Below, piece after piece: positions 1 through 9,342 of a stretch of DNA of 64,000 bases (position 1 is its first letter; each line of letters begins with the position of its first letter). Under the pieces are notes generated by a model. It was given only the letters and a program-made list of their open reading frames with translations. It was not told the origin of the DNA and did no database searches. Origin of the DNA: Macrostomum hystrix (Eukaryota > Platyhelminthes > Macrostomidae); contig CATNEN010000002.1 in NCBI GenBank assembly GCA_950097015.1, forward strand, positions 1-64,000. The letters run 5' to 3'. Position numbers and translations under genes: made by a program.

Positions 1-1086
1 TCCTTCCTTCCTCTTTCCTCACTCCTCCTCCTTCTCCTTCCTCCTTCCTCCTCCTTCCTCCTCCTTCCTCCTTCCTCCTTCCTCCTTCCTCCTTCCTCCT
101 TCCTCCTTCCTCCTTTCTCCTTCCTCCTTTCTCCTTCCTTCTTCCTCCTTCCTCCTTCCTCCTTCCTTCCTCCTTCCTTCTTCCTTCTTCCTGCTTCCTC
201 TTTTCTCCTTCCTCCTTCCTCCTCCTTCCTTCCTCCTCCTTCCTTCCTCCTCCTTCCTCCTTCCTCCCTCCTCCCTCCTCCTTCCTCCTTCCTCCTTCCT
301 CCTTCCTTCCTCTTTCCTCACTCCTCCTCCTTCTCCTTCCTCCTTCCTCCTCCTTCCTCCTCCTTCCTCCTTCCTCCTTCCTCCTTCCTCCTTCCTCCTT
401 CCTCCTTCCTCCTTCCTCCTTTCTCCTTCCTCCTTCCTCCTTCTTCCTTCCTCTTTCCTCCCTCCTCCTCCTTCTCCTTCCTCCTTCCTCCTCCTTCCTC
501 CTCCTTCCTCCTTCCTCCTTCCTCCTTCCTCCTTCTTTCCTTCTCCTTCCTCCTCCTTTCTCCTTCCTCCTCCTTCCTCCTCCTTCCTCTTTCCTCCTTC
601 CTCCTTTCTCCTTCCTGCTTCCCTCTTCCTTCTTCCTCCTCCTTCCCCCTTCCTACTTCCTCCTTCCTCCTTCCTCCTCCTTCCTCCTCCTTCCTCCTTC
701 CTCCTTCCTCCCCCTTCCTCCTTCCTCCTTCCTCCTTCCTCCTCCGTCCTCCTTCCTCCTTCCTCCTTCCTTCCACCTTCCTCCTTCCTCCTTCCTCCTT
801 CCTTCCTCCTCCTTCCTCCTCCTTCCTTCCTCCTCCCTCCTCCTTCCTCCTTCCTCCTTCCTTCCTCCTCCTTCCTCCTTCCTCCTTCTCCTTCCTCCTT
901 CCTCCTTCCTCCTTCCTCCTTCTTCCTTCCTTTCTTCTTCCTCCTTCCTCCTTCCTTCCTCCTCCTTCCTCCTTCCTCCTTCCTCCTTCCTCCTTCCTCC
1001 TTCCTCCTTCCTCCTTCCTCCTTCCTTCCTCCTCCTTCCTCCTTCCTCCTTCCTCCTTCCTCCTTCCTCGTTCCTTCTCCTTCCTC
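1..1086. repeat. Polypyrimidine (TTCCTCC)n tract, unit A first copy
   Basis: Almost pure C/T on the plus strand, built from imperfect cttcctcctt blocks, with a handful of purines. It is cut by the window start. Equivalent tracts precede the NHL genes at 30419-31402 and 55131-59977. Open frames through it are artefacts: a pyrimidine-only strand, or its purine-only complement, cannot spell a stop codon. Confidence 0.97.
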
Positions 1087-1321
1087 CATTGCAAAAAACA
1101 TTCCAAAAAAGAAATAACAAAAACAAATTATAACAATGGCACGCTATATTGATATATTTTATCATTTATATGCCTAATTACCACATACATCTTTTCACAT
1201 ATTCAATCAAATACTACTAATTGTTCCTCTCTTTAAAACTTCAAACGCATAAACAAAAGAGCCTATTCACCAAACCACTCCTGCAAAGTCTCTGCTTCAT
1301 CTACGCTCACTCACTGACGAC
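1087..1321. other. Conserved 3' flank of NHL gene
   Basis: AT-rich unique DNA between the tract and the NHL stop codon. It recurs with small changes at 14286-14471, 41069-41256, 31403-31491 (shortened) and 59978-60292. It probably contains the 3' UTR and 3' end signals of the minus-strand NHL gene. No gene is seen in it. Confidence 0.6.
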
Positions 1322-2938
1322 TCACTCCATATTCAGCACCACCAGTCGCTTGTTCTGCCAGTCAGCCACCACCAGCTGCTCGCGCGCGCCTCCCGTCACC
1401 ACCGCCAGACCGCTTGGAAATGTTAATCTGCCGGCACCGCTGCCGCTCTTGCCCGGCACCCCCAGAGTCCACAGCAGCGACCCGTCGTCTGCAGCCACCG
1501 CTCGCACTAAGTGACCTTCGAATTCACTCACGAACAGGCGGCCTCTCCTGTCCACGGCCACACCCATTGGATAACCAAACTCTTTGAGGCCGCAACGCTC
1601 AGTCGGGTGCGAGGCGACCACTTGCTGGGTGTCAATGCGCACTCTGTGCACCTGCTTGTGCTTACAGTCTGTCACCAGAATGCAGTTGTCGTGAACCGCC
1701 AGGTCGCCCAGTACAGCATCAGGAAACTCAGTCAGCGTGATGACCGTCTCCATCTCGCCAGTCGCTTTGCTGAATGCAACAATTTTGTTGCCACCAGACA
1801 CAAACACGGAGGCTGCGTTGCCACCGGATTCCTGAATGCCACGAAAGCCCTCGATTTGTGGTTTGATTCGACGCACCTTTCGACCGCTCAGGTCCGTCAC
1901 TGTCACTGCGTCAACTTGAGCAATGAACAGCAGCTGACGGTCGCAGTGAAGACCCCAGATGATCATCTTCCAGTCGATGTCGCAGTGGCACCGCAGCTTC
2001 TTTGAGCCGTCCACAGACACCACCTGAAGGTGGTCCTTGTCACTACTTAATGAAAATGATGCGAAGATGCAGGGCTCAGGCAGAGCCTCACCGCCGTCAC
2101 TCGCTGACTCGGCGGCCACCACACGGCCTGAGCGGTCACCAACGAATCCGCTGGTGTCGCTGCACACCGCCAGCCAATGAACGCAGCCATCCAGCTTCAC
2201 CTCGTGACTGAACACGATCGGATCGAACAATCCCTGTGTCGCCATCGCCATCGCCTTCATTGCGTCGTCGATCTCCTGGGGTGTCGCGCTGACCTCAGCG
2301 TCTCTCCAGCCCTCAGCGGTCCCGTTCACACGAGCCAACGCTCTGCCGAACTGCTCCGACACCTGCCCCAGTCGCTCCAGCTGCTGCTCCGCTCCCAAGC
2401 TCTCCTCCAGCGACTTCTGCAGCCGATCAAAGTCCGCCTTCAAGTCATCGAGCGACAACTCCATCGACATCGTCAGCTCGACAAGCTTCGACATCTCGCC
2501 TGCAGCTTCCGCCATCGACGTCTCCTGCCTGTAGCTTCTCACATCGTCCATGTCCCGCTGCCACACACGCGCTGTCTCAATCCGAGCTATCATCGGACCT
2601 GTCAGTCGATCTTCACTCGAATCCAGGTATCTCCGCATTGTCTCATACAGCTGCTTCGCCCGTCGCAGCTGCTCCTCCATCTCGTGAATCCAATCTCCTC
2701 CACCACCTCCAGCACTGCCGCCTGCAGCTTCGGCTTGTGGGAAGGCACGCAGCTTCTCAGCGACCTTCTCCTTCAGCTTGAGGGCATCCGCCACATCAAC
2801 ACTCAGGTGTTCCGAGCACAGGTAGTGCTCGGAAAACGGACCCAGGCCGACTGCAGCTTTTTGGCAGACGACGCAGATTGGGATCACTTCAGGAGGTCCT
2901 TCGGAACTCGAGCTGTCGCTGGAGTCTCCACGCTGCAT
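1322..2938 (-). CDS. B-box-like / coiled-coil / NHL-repeat protein, paralogue A1
   Basis: This 538-residue protein has the TRIM-NHL architecture without a RING domain. A Ser-rich start is followed by a B-box-like zinc site (C22, C25, C41, H44, with H38 nearby), a helical coiled-coil stretch at about 50-215, and a C-terminal beta-propeller at about 235-538. The last blades match the NHL pattern best: P-x-G-V-A-V-D followed by L-F-V-S-E, then L-V-V-A-D with N-x-R-L. TRIM-NHL proteins are cytoplasmic scaffolds that bind RNA or protein through the propeller; the ligand here is unknown. The ATG at 2938 is chosen because a splice acceptor lies 15 bases upstream and the ATG is conserved in all five paralogues. 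The coding part is intronless. Unlike its paralogues, A1 has NGTAEG rather than NVWTGEG at about residue 205. The stop codon overlaps a GTGAGT donor-like sequence, so a further 3' exon cannot be excluded. Confidence 0.85.
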   Translation of the reverse strand: MQRGDSSDSSSSEGPPEVIPICVVCQKAAVGLGPFSEHYLCSEHLSVDVADALKLKEKVAEKLRAFPQAEAAGGSAGGGGGDWIHEMEEQLRRAKQLYETMRRYLDSSEDRLTGPMIARIETARVWQRDMDDVRSYRQETSMAEAAGEMSKLVELTMSMELSLDDLKADFDRLQKSLEESLGAEQQLERLGQVSEQFGRALARVNGTAEGWRDAEVSATPQEIDDAMKAMAMATQGLFDPIVFSHEVKLDGCVHWLAVCSDTSGFVGDRSGRVVAAESASDGGEALPEPCIFASFSLSSDKDHLQVVSVDGSKKLRCHCDIDWKMIIWGLHCDRQLLFIAQVDAVTVTDLSGRKVRRIKPQIEGFRGIQESGGNAASVFVSGGNKIVAFSKATGEMETVITLTEFPDAVLGDLAVHDNCILVTDCKHKQVHRVRIDTQQVVASHPTERCGLKEFGYPMGVAVDRRGRLFVSEFEGHLVRAVAADDGSLLWTLGVPGKSGSGAGRLTFPSGLAVVTGGAREQLVVADWQNKRLVVLNME

Positions 2939-2953
2939 TTTCAGATTCGAGGT

Positions 2954-2975
2954 CTGCAAAGAGAGTCGGAAAGAG
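2954..2975 (-). promoter_or_regulatory. Splice acceptor upstream of NHL A1 start
   Basis: On the minus strand a pyrimidine run ends in ctctttgcag, 15 bases before the ATG. The same acceptor precedes the ATG in every paralogue (ctctttccag in the second gene of each unit). It implies either a 5' UTR intron or a spliced-leader acceptor. Which one cannot be told from sequence alone. Confidence 0.6.
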
Positions 2976-3700
2976 GCCGTGTGAGTTGAAGACTGCTGCT
3001 GGAATCTGCCAGAACTCTAATATTATCTCAGTGTCAAAAATTCTCAACTTCAACTCGCTACCTCAGAAAGCTGGGAAGCAGAAAAGTTGCAGAACTGCCG
3101 TAAGCAGGCCGATGCTGAGGCTCAGGTGAGAATGAGTTTCAATCAGACAGCAGTCGGAAGCTGTGCTCAAGAGTCTGAGATGACTCTCGTGTAAGCTAGG
3201 TGTCTCAGTTAAACTCTTCTCCGTTGCCATGGAAACAGTGAGAAGCCTGATTCTGGTTGACATATCAGAACAGAATGAAATCCTTGAGTCGCTCTGCTCC
3301 GGCAGCTCAGTTTGTCGCCAAAAGACAGTGAGAGTGAAATCAGTTTTTGTTTATTCTCGGTCGAACGCGAATTCAAAATGCTTTCTGTGGCTGCGTGCAT
3401 TTCTCTGCGGCTGGGACAGAGAGGGCCGGCTCTGAGCAGCATTAAGCACAGCTGAGCACCCACCTCTGCCTCCAACTGCTCACAATGGGAACGTAGATTG
3501 GGTGAGTGTACTCAAATGCATTGTTTGTGCACTTAGCTGTGCCATCTTGAGCCCAAAGTACGACATTGTGGCTTTGCTTGTCAGACACTTTCTGACAGAT
3601 CCGAGCTGTTAGAGATGCGATCGACCTGTTAGAGTAGGGAAAAACAACAGGCCAGCAGTTCAAGACGTTAGAAAAATCTCATATTTACTTTTTTGTCTGA
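2976..3700. other. Conserved upstream region of NHL A1
   Basis: This non-repetitive region is shared nearly base for base with 33155-33885 and 61950-62668. It should hold the 5' intron, 5' exon and promoter of the minus-strand NHL gene. The first 200 bases are also conserved upstream of the second gene in each unit (16300-16500, 43045-43250). No convincing ORF or TATA box was identified. Confidence 0.5.
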
Positions 3701-3701
3701 T

Positions 3702-3805
3702 ATTAGCCTCATCAGCTCACCTACCATTAGCCTCATCAGCTCACATTAGCTTCATGAGCTCAAATTAGCTTCATCAGCTCACATTATCCTCATCAGCTCA
3801 CATTG
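3702..3805. repeat. Short tandem repeat attagcctcatcagctcac (about 19-mer)
   Basis: About five imperfect copies alternate cctcatcagctcac with cttcatgagctcac. The same repeat resumes at 5884-6005 on the far side of the tyrosine-recombinase segment. It occurs uninterrupted at 62670-62735, so the segment between looks like an insertion into this array. Confidence 0.8.
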
Positions 3806-4024
3806 TCAAAATCAGTCTTTATGATAATGTAATCGTCTATGGTTAAAGCATGAGCACATTCCATTTATTTCTTCACTTAAACTTCAGGATAATGATTTCG
3901 AACTCGGGATAATGGATGCCTATTTTTAGAACAAAACAGCAAACACCAACAACAAAAGAGCGCTATGGAAAGTTAATAGTGCAGTATCAATATGGCGCAA
4001 TTGTCAATATAGTGCCCAAGACCA
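3806..4024. other. Left flank of the Crypton-like element
   Basis: AT-rich, absent from units B and C, and without an ORF. It is probably the 3' terminal part of the element that carries the recombinase. It contains cttta-gataat words also seen in the hairpin at the other end, but no long terminal inverted repeat was found. Confidence 0.4.
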
Positions 4025-5569
4025 TTACAGATTGCAATTGTTGAAAGTGCAGTTGTTCATAATAAAGATACTCCGACCGTTCATCTGACGACCATCAGAC
4101 ACGCTCACTGCTTCTTGCACGATGGAGCTCTGGATGCTGATGTCAGCAGGCATTGTTACTTGACCGTGGATCGCGGCGCTTTGTCCCATGTTCAACGCAC
4201 GCGACACTGCATCGCTGCATTTTTGCAGGGACTTGTCCCGTTTAACTGCCAGGTAGCGCCGGACCGTGCTCTCGGACTTTTGACCCGTGATAGCCATGAT
4301 CTCGCTCATCGAATGCCCAGCCGATTCCAGGTCACACACTCTGGTAACTCTAGAACAATTGAGCGATTGAACTGTAAATTAGACTCAATCAGACACAAGT
4401 TGAAAACATCACATGCACTTCCCCGACCAACTGACTCACCGAATGCTGTGATTGGTGTATTCCTTAGACAGCTTCGCTTTTTTGCTCAGAGCTTTTATGA
4501 AAGTCCTCAGGTAATTTATTCCTCGTTTCTGCTTCGAGCAAAATCGTCTGGTGCCTCCTGCATTCTTCAGTGGCCTGGGAAACAGTGAGTCGTTCTTCGT
4601 CTCCGTTGGTAATATAGCCATGTAGTCGTCCACAATTCCAACATCGTAGATTCTCGCCTGCTTTACGTCGATGTCACGCTTGGCTCGATTGGGATCGGCA
4701 GACTTGTTTTTGGAATTCAGTACAGGCAATGCGTAGTACGGTCTTCCATCCGAGTCTTCGCGCTTCACCAACCACTTCTTGGATTCAATCGACTCCAGAT
4801 GTTCCCTTCCTCGTTCTCCTAGGCCGTACATAACGCGAAATAGAAACTCATCCTGAGTGGTCTCTGCACTTGATCTGTCGAAATACGTCCGTAGCTTCTC
4901 CATATCACCCTCCTCGATTGGCGGATATGATCGAACCTGACCGCCGGAGTTGTGCCATTCCCTGACTTTCATTCGGAGCATTCTATTCGCTAGGACGAAT
5001 TCCTCACCATCGATAATGTTGATCGTTAATCCAGCCACCATAGTCAGAAAGCGCTGTATCCCGGCGCGGATGCACACAAGACTTGCAGGCGAGTATGGAC
5101 CGCCATCATGGCGACGTAATTGGTAGTAGTAATACCTAAGAAACTCACACATCTCAACACGACTCAATTCATGAACAGCAGCTCCATGTTCCCGAAGGAA
5201 CTGCACAAAACTGTTACCATGAGCAATCATCTGCTCACGCGTCTTGGTTGGTAGGCTCACTATTTCATCTTTCGTCATTGCCTCTTGCATATCCAAAGGA
5301 ACTAGTTTCGGCTCAGTTTCATTCTCTCCATCCTTTTCAGCTGCAGCATCATCCTCGGCCGGTAGCAGAGGCAAATCATCAGATTGATCGGTATCAGTAT
5401 CACCGCTCTCAATAAAGTGCAAGAAGTTCAAGAAGTCTTCGTTATCCTTCATGTCCTTCTGAGATGTGGAAAGTCTTGAGATCCAATTGAGTTCGCTACT
5501 AGATACGTTGGCTAAACTTTCGACAGGCAGATTGCCCCAGTTAATCGGATATGACGTCCGGTTCTCCAT
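4025..5569 (-). CDS. Crypton-like tyrosine recombinase (two exons)
   Basis: The gene encodes a DUF3504/Crypton-type tyrosine recombinase, the DNA-cutting and joining enzyme of Crypton transposons and their domesticated relatives. Exon 1 is 5569-4440 and exon 2 is 4349-4025; the 90-base intron (4439-4350) has a CG|GTGAGT donor and a ttctag acceptor. Splicing keeps the frame and rebuilds the active-site segment, so that NHSIR runs into VTRVCDLESAGHS. The catalytic set is visible: Arg in GLGERGREHLE, the HSIR box, the GHS...ITGQKSE segment, and the nucleophile Tyr in VRRYL. The ATG at 5569 is used because it has good context (acc before, g after) and heads the conserved frame; the open frame upstream has only a TTG. 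The protein is about 485 residues, with an acidic Asp/Glu-rich linker near residues 50-90. It is present only in unit A. Expression and activity are unknown. Confidence 0.85.
4350..4439 (-). other. Intron of the tyrosine-recombinase gene
   Basis: GT-AG intron of 90 bases. The unspliced frame hits TGA immediately at the donor. The spliced frame continues directly into the second half of the recombinase catalytic domain. Confidence 0.8.
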
Positions 5570-5777
5570 GGTCAAGCGATTGTAGCTATTTACGTTTTAT
5601 TCTCTCCTTTCTCTCTCTTCCTTTCCACCCTCTTAAGCCCCGGCCTGTTTGCAACTTCGTTGTCTATGGCCCAAACTCCAGTAAACCACGTCAGTCTTTT
5701 TGTCTGTCTCTCCTCGGTAACCCCTCTCTCCTTTCGATGCCCTTTTTGTCTATGGCCCCACTGAAATTCGACAATGC
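5570..5777. other. Upstream region of the recombinase gene
   Basis: Pyrimidine-rich DNA with two partial repeats of the phrase gtctatggccc. It probably holds the recombinase promoter. No clear core promoter motif was seen. Confidence 0.35.
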
Positions 5778-5882
5778 GGTTATTCGTAAGTGAGACTTTA
5801 GGATAATAGTCCTATGCTCACTCGTGCGCTGCGCGCACTCATGAGCCGGACTATTATCCTAAAGTCTCACTTACGAATAACC
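5778..5882. repeat. Perfect 35-bp inverted repeat forming a long hairpin
   Basis: Arms at 5778-5812 and 5848-5882 are exact reverse complements, each 35 bases, starting GGTTATTCGTAAGTGAGACT. The 35-base loop is itself partly self-complementary (ctcgtgcgc and gcgcactc). It sits exactly at the right boundary of the recombinase segment, just before the flanking 19-mer repeat resumes, so it may be the element terminus or a foldback MITE. Confidence 0.9.
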
Positions 5883-5883
5883 T

Positions 5884-6005
5884 TCCATTATCCTCATCAG
5901 CTCACATTAGCTTCATGAGCTCACATTAGCCTCTTCAGCTCACATTAGCTTCATGAGCTCACAGTAGCCTCTTCAGCTCACATTAGCTTCATGAGCTCAC
6001 AGTAG
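5884..6005. repeat. 19-mer attagcttcatgagctcac array, right side
   Basis: Imperfect copies of the repeat seen at 3702-3805. They lead directly into gtagcttcaacgccacctgc, which in unit C (62736 onward) follows the repeat without the recombinase insertion. Confidence 0.8.
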
Positions 6006-6244
6006 CTTCAACGCCACCTGCAGGCCAGAGAAGGACTTTGGCAGTGCCCAAGTGCCCTATTCTTAGTCAATAACCTTTTGTTATTCGCTTTTATGAATAA
6101 ACAATGTCATACAACATACAACAATGACAACAACAAAATGTTTGTTGTTAAACAACAATTTTGTTGGTAACTAAATTCTACCCGAGTACACCCGTGTCTA
6201 CCAGATACACGCAACGTTTTCTTTCTGACCCTTAAATGTTTCTT
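6006..6244. other. Unique DNA, no gene seen
   Basis: AT-rich, with several aacaaa/ttgttg words. It is conserved at 62738-62945 in unit C and absent from unit B. Confidence 0.5.
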
Positions 6245-6580
6245 CCCCAACCATGATCCCGTACCCAAATGTACATTCTATGCCTAAATATCTCGTCCAC
6301 AAATGTACATTCTACCCCAAAAGATCTCTTCCCCAAATGTACATTCTACCCCAAAAGATCTCTTCCCCAAATGTACATTGTACCCATGATGATCTCATCC
6401 CCAATATGCATTCTACCCACAAACATCTCTTCCCCAAATGTACATTCTACCCACAAATATCTCATCCCCACATGTACATTCAACCCCCAAAGATCTCTTC
6501 CCTAAATGTACATTACACCCACAAATATCTCATCCCCAAAAGTACATTCTACCCACAAATATCTCTTCCCCAAGGTGCGG
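6245..6580. repeat. 34-bp tandem repeat (aaatgtacattctacccc)
   Basis: About ten copies of a 34-base unit containing atgtacattctaccc and atctcttcccc; spacing is 34 in the best-preserved copies. Equivalent array at 62941-63285 in unit C; none in unit B. The in-frame ORFs through it are products of the repeat. Confidence 0.9.
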
Positions 6581-7104
6581 TTTAAGTATAAATCATCATT
6601 TTGCAACACTCTAATTTCAACAACAAATGTTGTGAATCTGCATTCTATACATATAAGCATGTTTATTAGGCCACAGTCACGTACAGCAGACAGCAGCAAT
6701 TCCATTGATTTCCTCCTCATCACCGGGGGTTACAGGACAAAGTCGGGAGATTCGGCCGAACGAGGTCGCCCTTGATTTCCCGACACCGAAGTGATTTATT
6801 ATCCGACTCCCAACCCAACCACCAAAAATATTCGAGTCCCAATGCGAAGGAGACATGAGACCATTTCTTTTTCCCTGTGGTCACGTTCCCAACGGGAGTT
6901 CTGTTAGGGATAAAATAGAAACACAGAGAGATCAATACAAACACATCCCCAACAGCGCAATCTGAAGCTTGATTTGGGATTTATTGCCCAAGCAATAAGG
7001 AGGCCACGATTTCAGCCAGTTCAGTGGACAGAATTTATTAGCCAGTTTTGCATTGGTACAGGACCCAAATAGTACGATAAATCGACTTCATTTTATAGGA
7101 ACCT
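6581..7104. other. Unique DNA between satellites
   Basis: No ORF with recognisable features. It is shared with unit C (63286-63800) at high identity and missing from unit B. Confidence 0.5.
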
Positions 7105-7650
7105 ACAGTCTTCCATCAGTGTTCTACACCTCCCTGATCCTTCAGTGTTCTACTCCACCCTGATCCTTCAGTGTTCTACTCCCCCTGATCCTTCAGTGTT
7201 CTACTTCCCCCTGATCCTTCAGTATTCTACTCCCCCCTGATCCTTCAGTGTTCTACTCCCCCTGATCCTTCAGTGTTCTACTCCCCCTGATCCTTCAGTG
7301 TTCTACTCCCCCTGATCCTTCAGTGTTCTACTTCCCCGGATCCTTCAGTGTTTTACTGCCCCTGATCCCTGATCCTTCAGTGTTCTACTCCCCCGGATCC
7401 TTCAGTGTTCTACTCCCCCGGATCCTTCAGTGTTCTACTCCCCCTGATCCTTCAGTGTTCTACTCCCCCGGATCCTTCAGTGTTCTACTGCCCCTGATCC
7501 CTGATCCTTCAGTGCTCTACTCCCCCTGATCCTTCAGTGTTCTTCTCCCCCCTGATCCTTCAGTGTTCTACTCCCCCGGATCCTTCAGTGTTTTACTCCC
7601 CCTGATCCTTCAGTGTTCTACTCCCCCTGATCCATCAATATTCTATTGCC
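7105..7650. repeat. 25-bp tandem repeat (gatccttcagtgttctactc)
   Basis: About 20 copies of a 25-base unit, gatccttcagtgttctactc followed by cccct, with gg/ct variants in the C run and occasional length changes. Shared with 35268-35545 (about 11 copies) and with 63805 to the window end. Confidence 0.95.
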
Positions 7651-8138
7651 CCCCCTGATGCATGTCTCATCCTAGAAATTGTGTGCAATTTAAAGTAAGA
7701 CATGCCATTATTAGTTTGTTTACAAAACGTGATAAATTTGTAATAAATCAATCCCACTGGCCAGCTGAGTCCTGCTCAAGATGCTCAAGTGCAAAGACTC
7801 GGGCAAGAATCTGTCTTCCCGCGGATCAGCTAAGAATGTCTCTCGCTGAAACAGCAGCTGCAAAATTTGGGGATAATTAGGCCTACGCATCTGAAATTTC
7901 CTTCCAGCTCTCCGGATTGCCACCTGGAGTAAGACGTAGCTTCAGAGATTCGTCGAACGTGCCGTCATCGACTTGTTTCAAGCCCTCCTGTCTGATCGTG
8001 TTTTTGGTTGACTAGGCATCTGTAATTCAGCTTTTAAGCCGAACTCGAAAATATATTTTCCCAGTTGATTGAGGCAAAGTAGAACTATGTGAATCTGAAT
8101 GAGGTCAAAAGTTGGATGGATAATATTTATTTCTTCTC
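7651..8138. other. Unique DNA, no gene supported
   Basis: Shared nearly intact with 35546-36023. A short frame at 7662-7880 is open to 35900 in unit B (115 codons) but stopped here after a small indel. It shows no domain, so no gene is called. Confidence 0.45.
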
Positions 8139-9187
8139 ATTCTCAGAACTTACAAATTGTATTAACATTCTCAGAACTTACAAATTGTATTAACATTCTC
8201 AGAACTTACAAATTGTATTAACATTCTCAGAACTTACAAATTGTATTAACATTCTCAGAACTTACAAATTGTATTAACATTCTCAGAACTTACAAATTGT
8301 ATTAACATTCTCAGAACTTACAAATTGTATTAACATTCTCAGAACTTACAAATTGTATTATCATTCTCAGAACTTACAAATTGTATTAACATTCTCAGAA
8401 CTTACAAATTGTATTAACATTCTCAGAACTTACAAATAGTATTAACATTCTCAGAACTTACAAATAGTATTAACATTCTCAGAACTTACAAATTGTATTA
8501 ACATTCTCAGAACTTACAAATTGTATTAACATTCTCAGAACTTACAAATTGTATTAACATTCTCAGAACTTACAAATTGTATTAACATTCTCAGAACTTA
8601 CAAATTGTATTAACATTCTCAGAACTTACAAATTGTATTAACATTCTCAGAACTTACAAATTGTATTAACATTCTCAGAACTTACAAATTGTATTAACAT
8701 TCTCAGAACTTACAAATTGTATTAACATTCTCAGAACTTACAAATTGTATTATCATTCTCAGAACTTACAAATTGTATTAACATTCTCAGAACTTACAAA
8801 TTGTATTAACATTCTCAGAACTTACAAATTGTATTAACATTCTCAGAACTTACAAATTGTATTATCATTCTCAGAACTTACAAATTGTATTAACATTCTC
8901 AGAACTTACAAATTGTATTAACATTCTCAGAACTTACAAATTGTATTAACATTCTCAGAACTTACAAATTGTATTAACATTCTCAGAACTTACAAATTGT
9001 ATTATCATTCTCAGAACTTACAAATTGTATTAACATTCTCAGAACTTACAAATTGTATTAACATTCTCAGAACTTACAAATTGTATTAATATTCTCAGAA
9101 CTTACAAATTGTATTAACATTCTCAGAACTTACAAATTGTATTAACATTCTCAGAACTTACAAATTGTATTAACATTCTCAGAACTT
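8139..9187. repeat. 28-bp satellite, 37 copies plus a 13-base partial
   Basis: The unit begins attctcagaacttacaaa and ends ttgtattaac, 28 bases in total. Phase is kept across the whole array: 37 x 28 plus 13 equals the 1049 bases observed. Only a few single-base variants occur (attatc for attaac, aatagt for aattgt). The orthologous site in unit B (36024-36064) has one copy plus the same 13-base partial. Confidence 0.98.
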
Positions 9188-9236
9188 CTTATCCTACCAG
9201 ACTGGACATTGACTTTTAAAAATACCATCCGACGAG

Positions 9237-9312
9237 ATGTACATTGATAGTCTAGATTCTCGTCTCCTCAGATGTACATTGATAGTCTAGATTCTCGTCT
9301 CCTCAGATGTAC
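9237..9312. repeat. 35-bp repeat containing gatgtacattgatagtctag
   Basis: Two complete copies and a degenerate third, with starts at 9237, 9272 and 9307. Unit B has an additional copy (36115-36235). Confidence 0.85.
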
Positions 9313-9342
9313 ATCGAGAGTTTTAATCTCCTCCCTCTAGAT

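Noticed and set aside
2177-2989. A 270-codon plus-strand frame opposite the NHL coiled coil, repeated in each paralogue
   Set aside because: Antisense shadow of the NHL gene; its residues mirror the minus-strand codons.
2878-3129. An 83-codon plus-strand frame conserved upstream of all five NHL genes
   Set aside because: Half of it is the antisense of the NHL N-terminus. Conservation is explained by recent duplication, and it has no domain or codon signal of its own.
8139-9187. CRISPR-like regular array
   Set aside because: Units are head to tail without variable spacers, and the genome is eukaryotic. It is a simple satellite.
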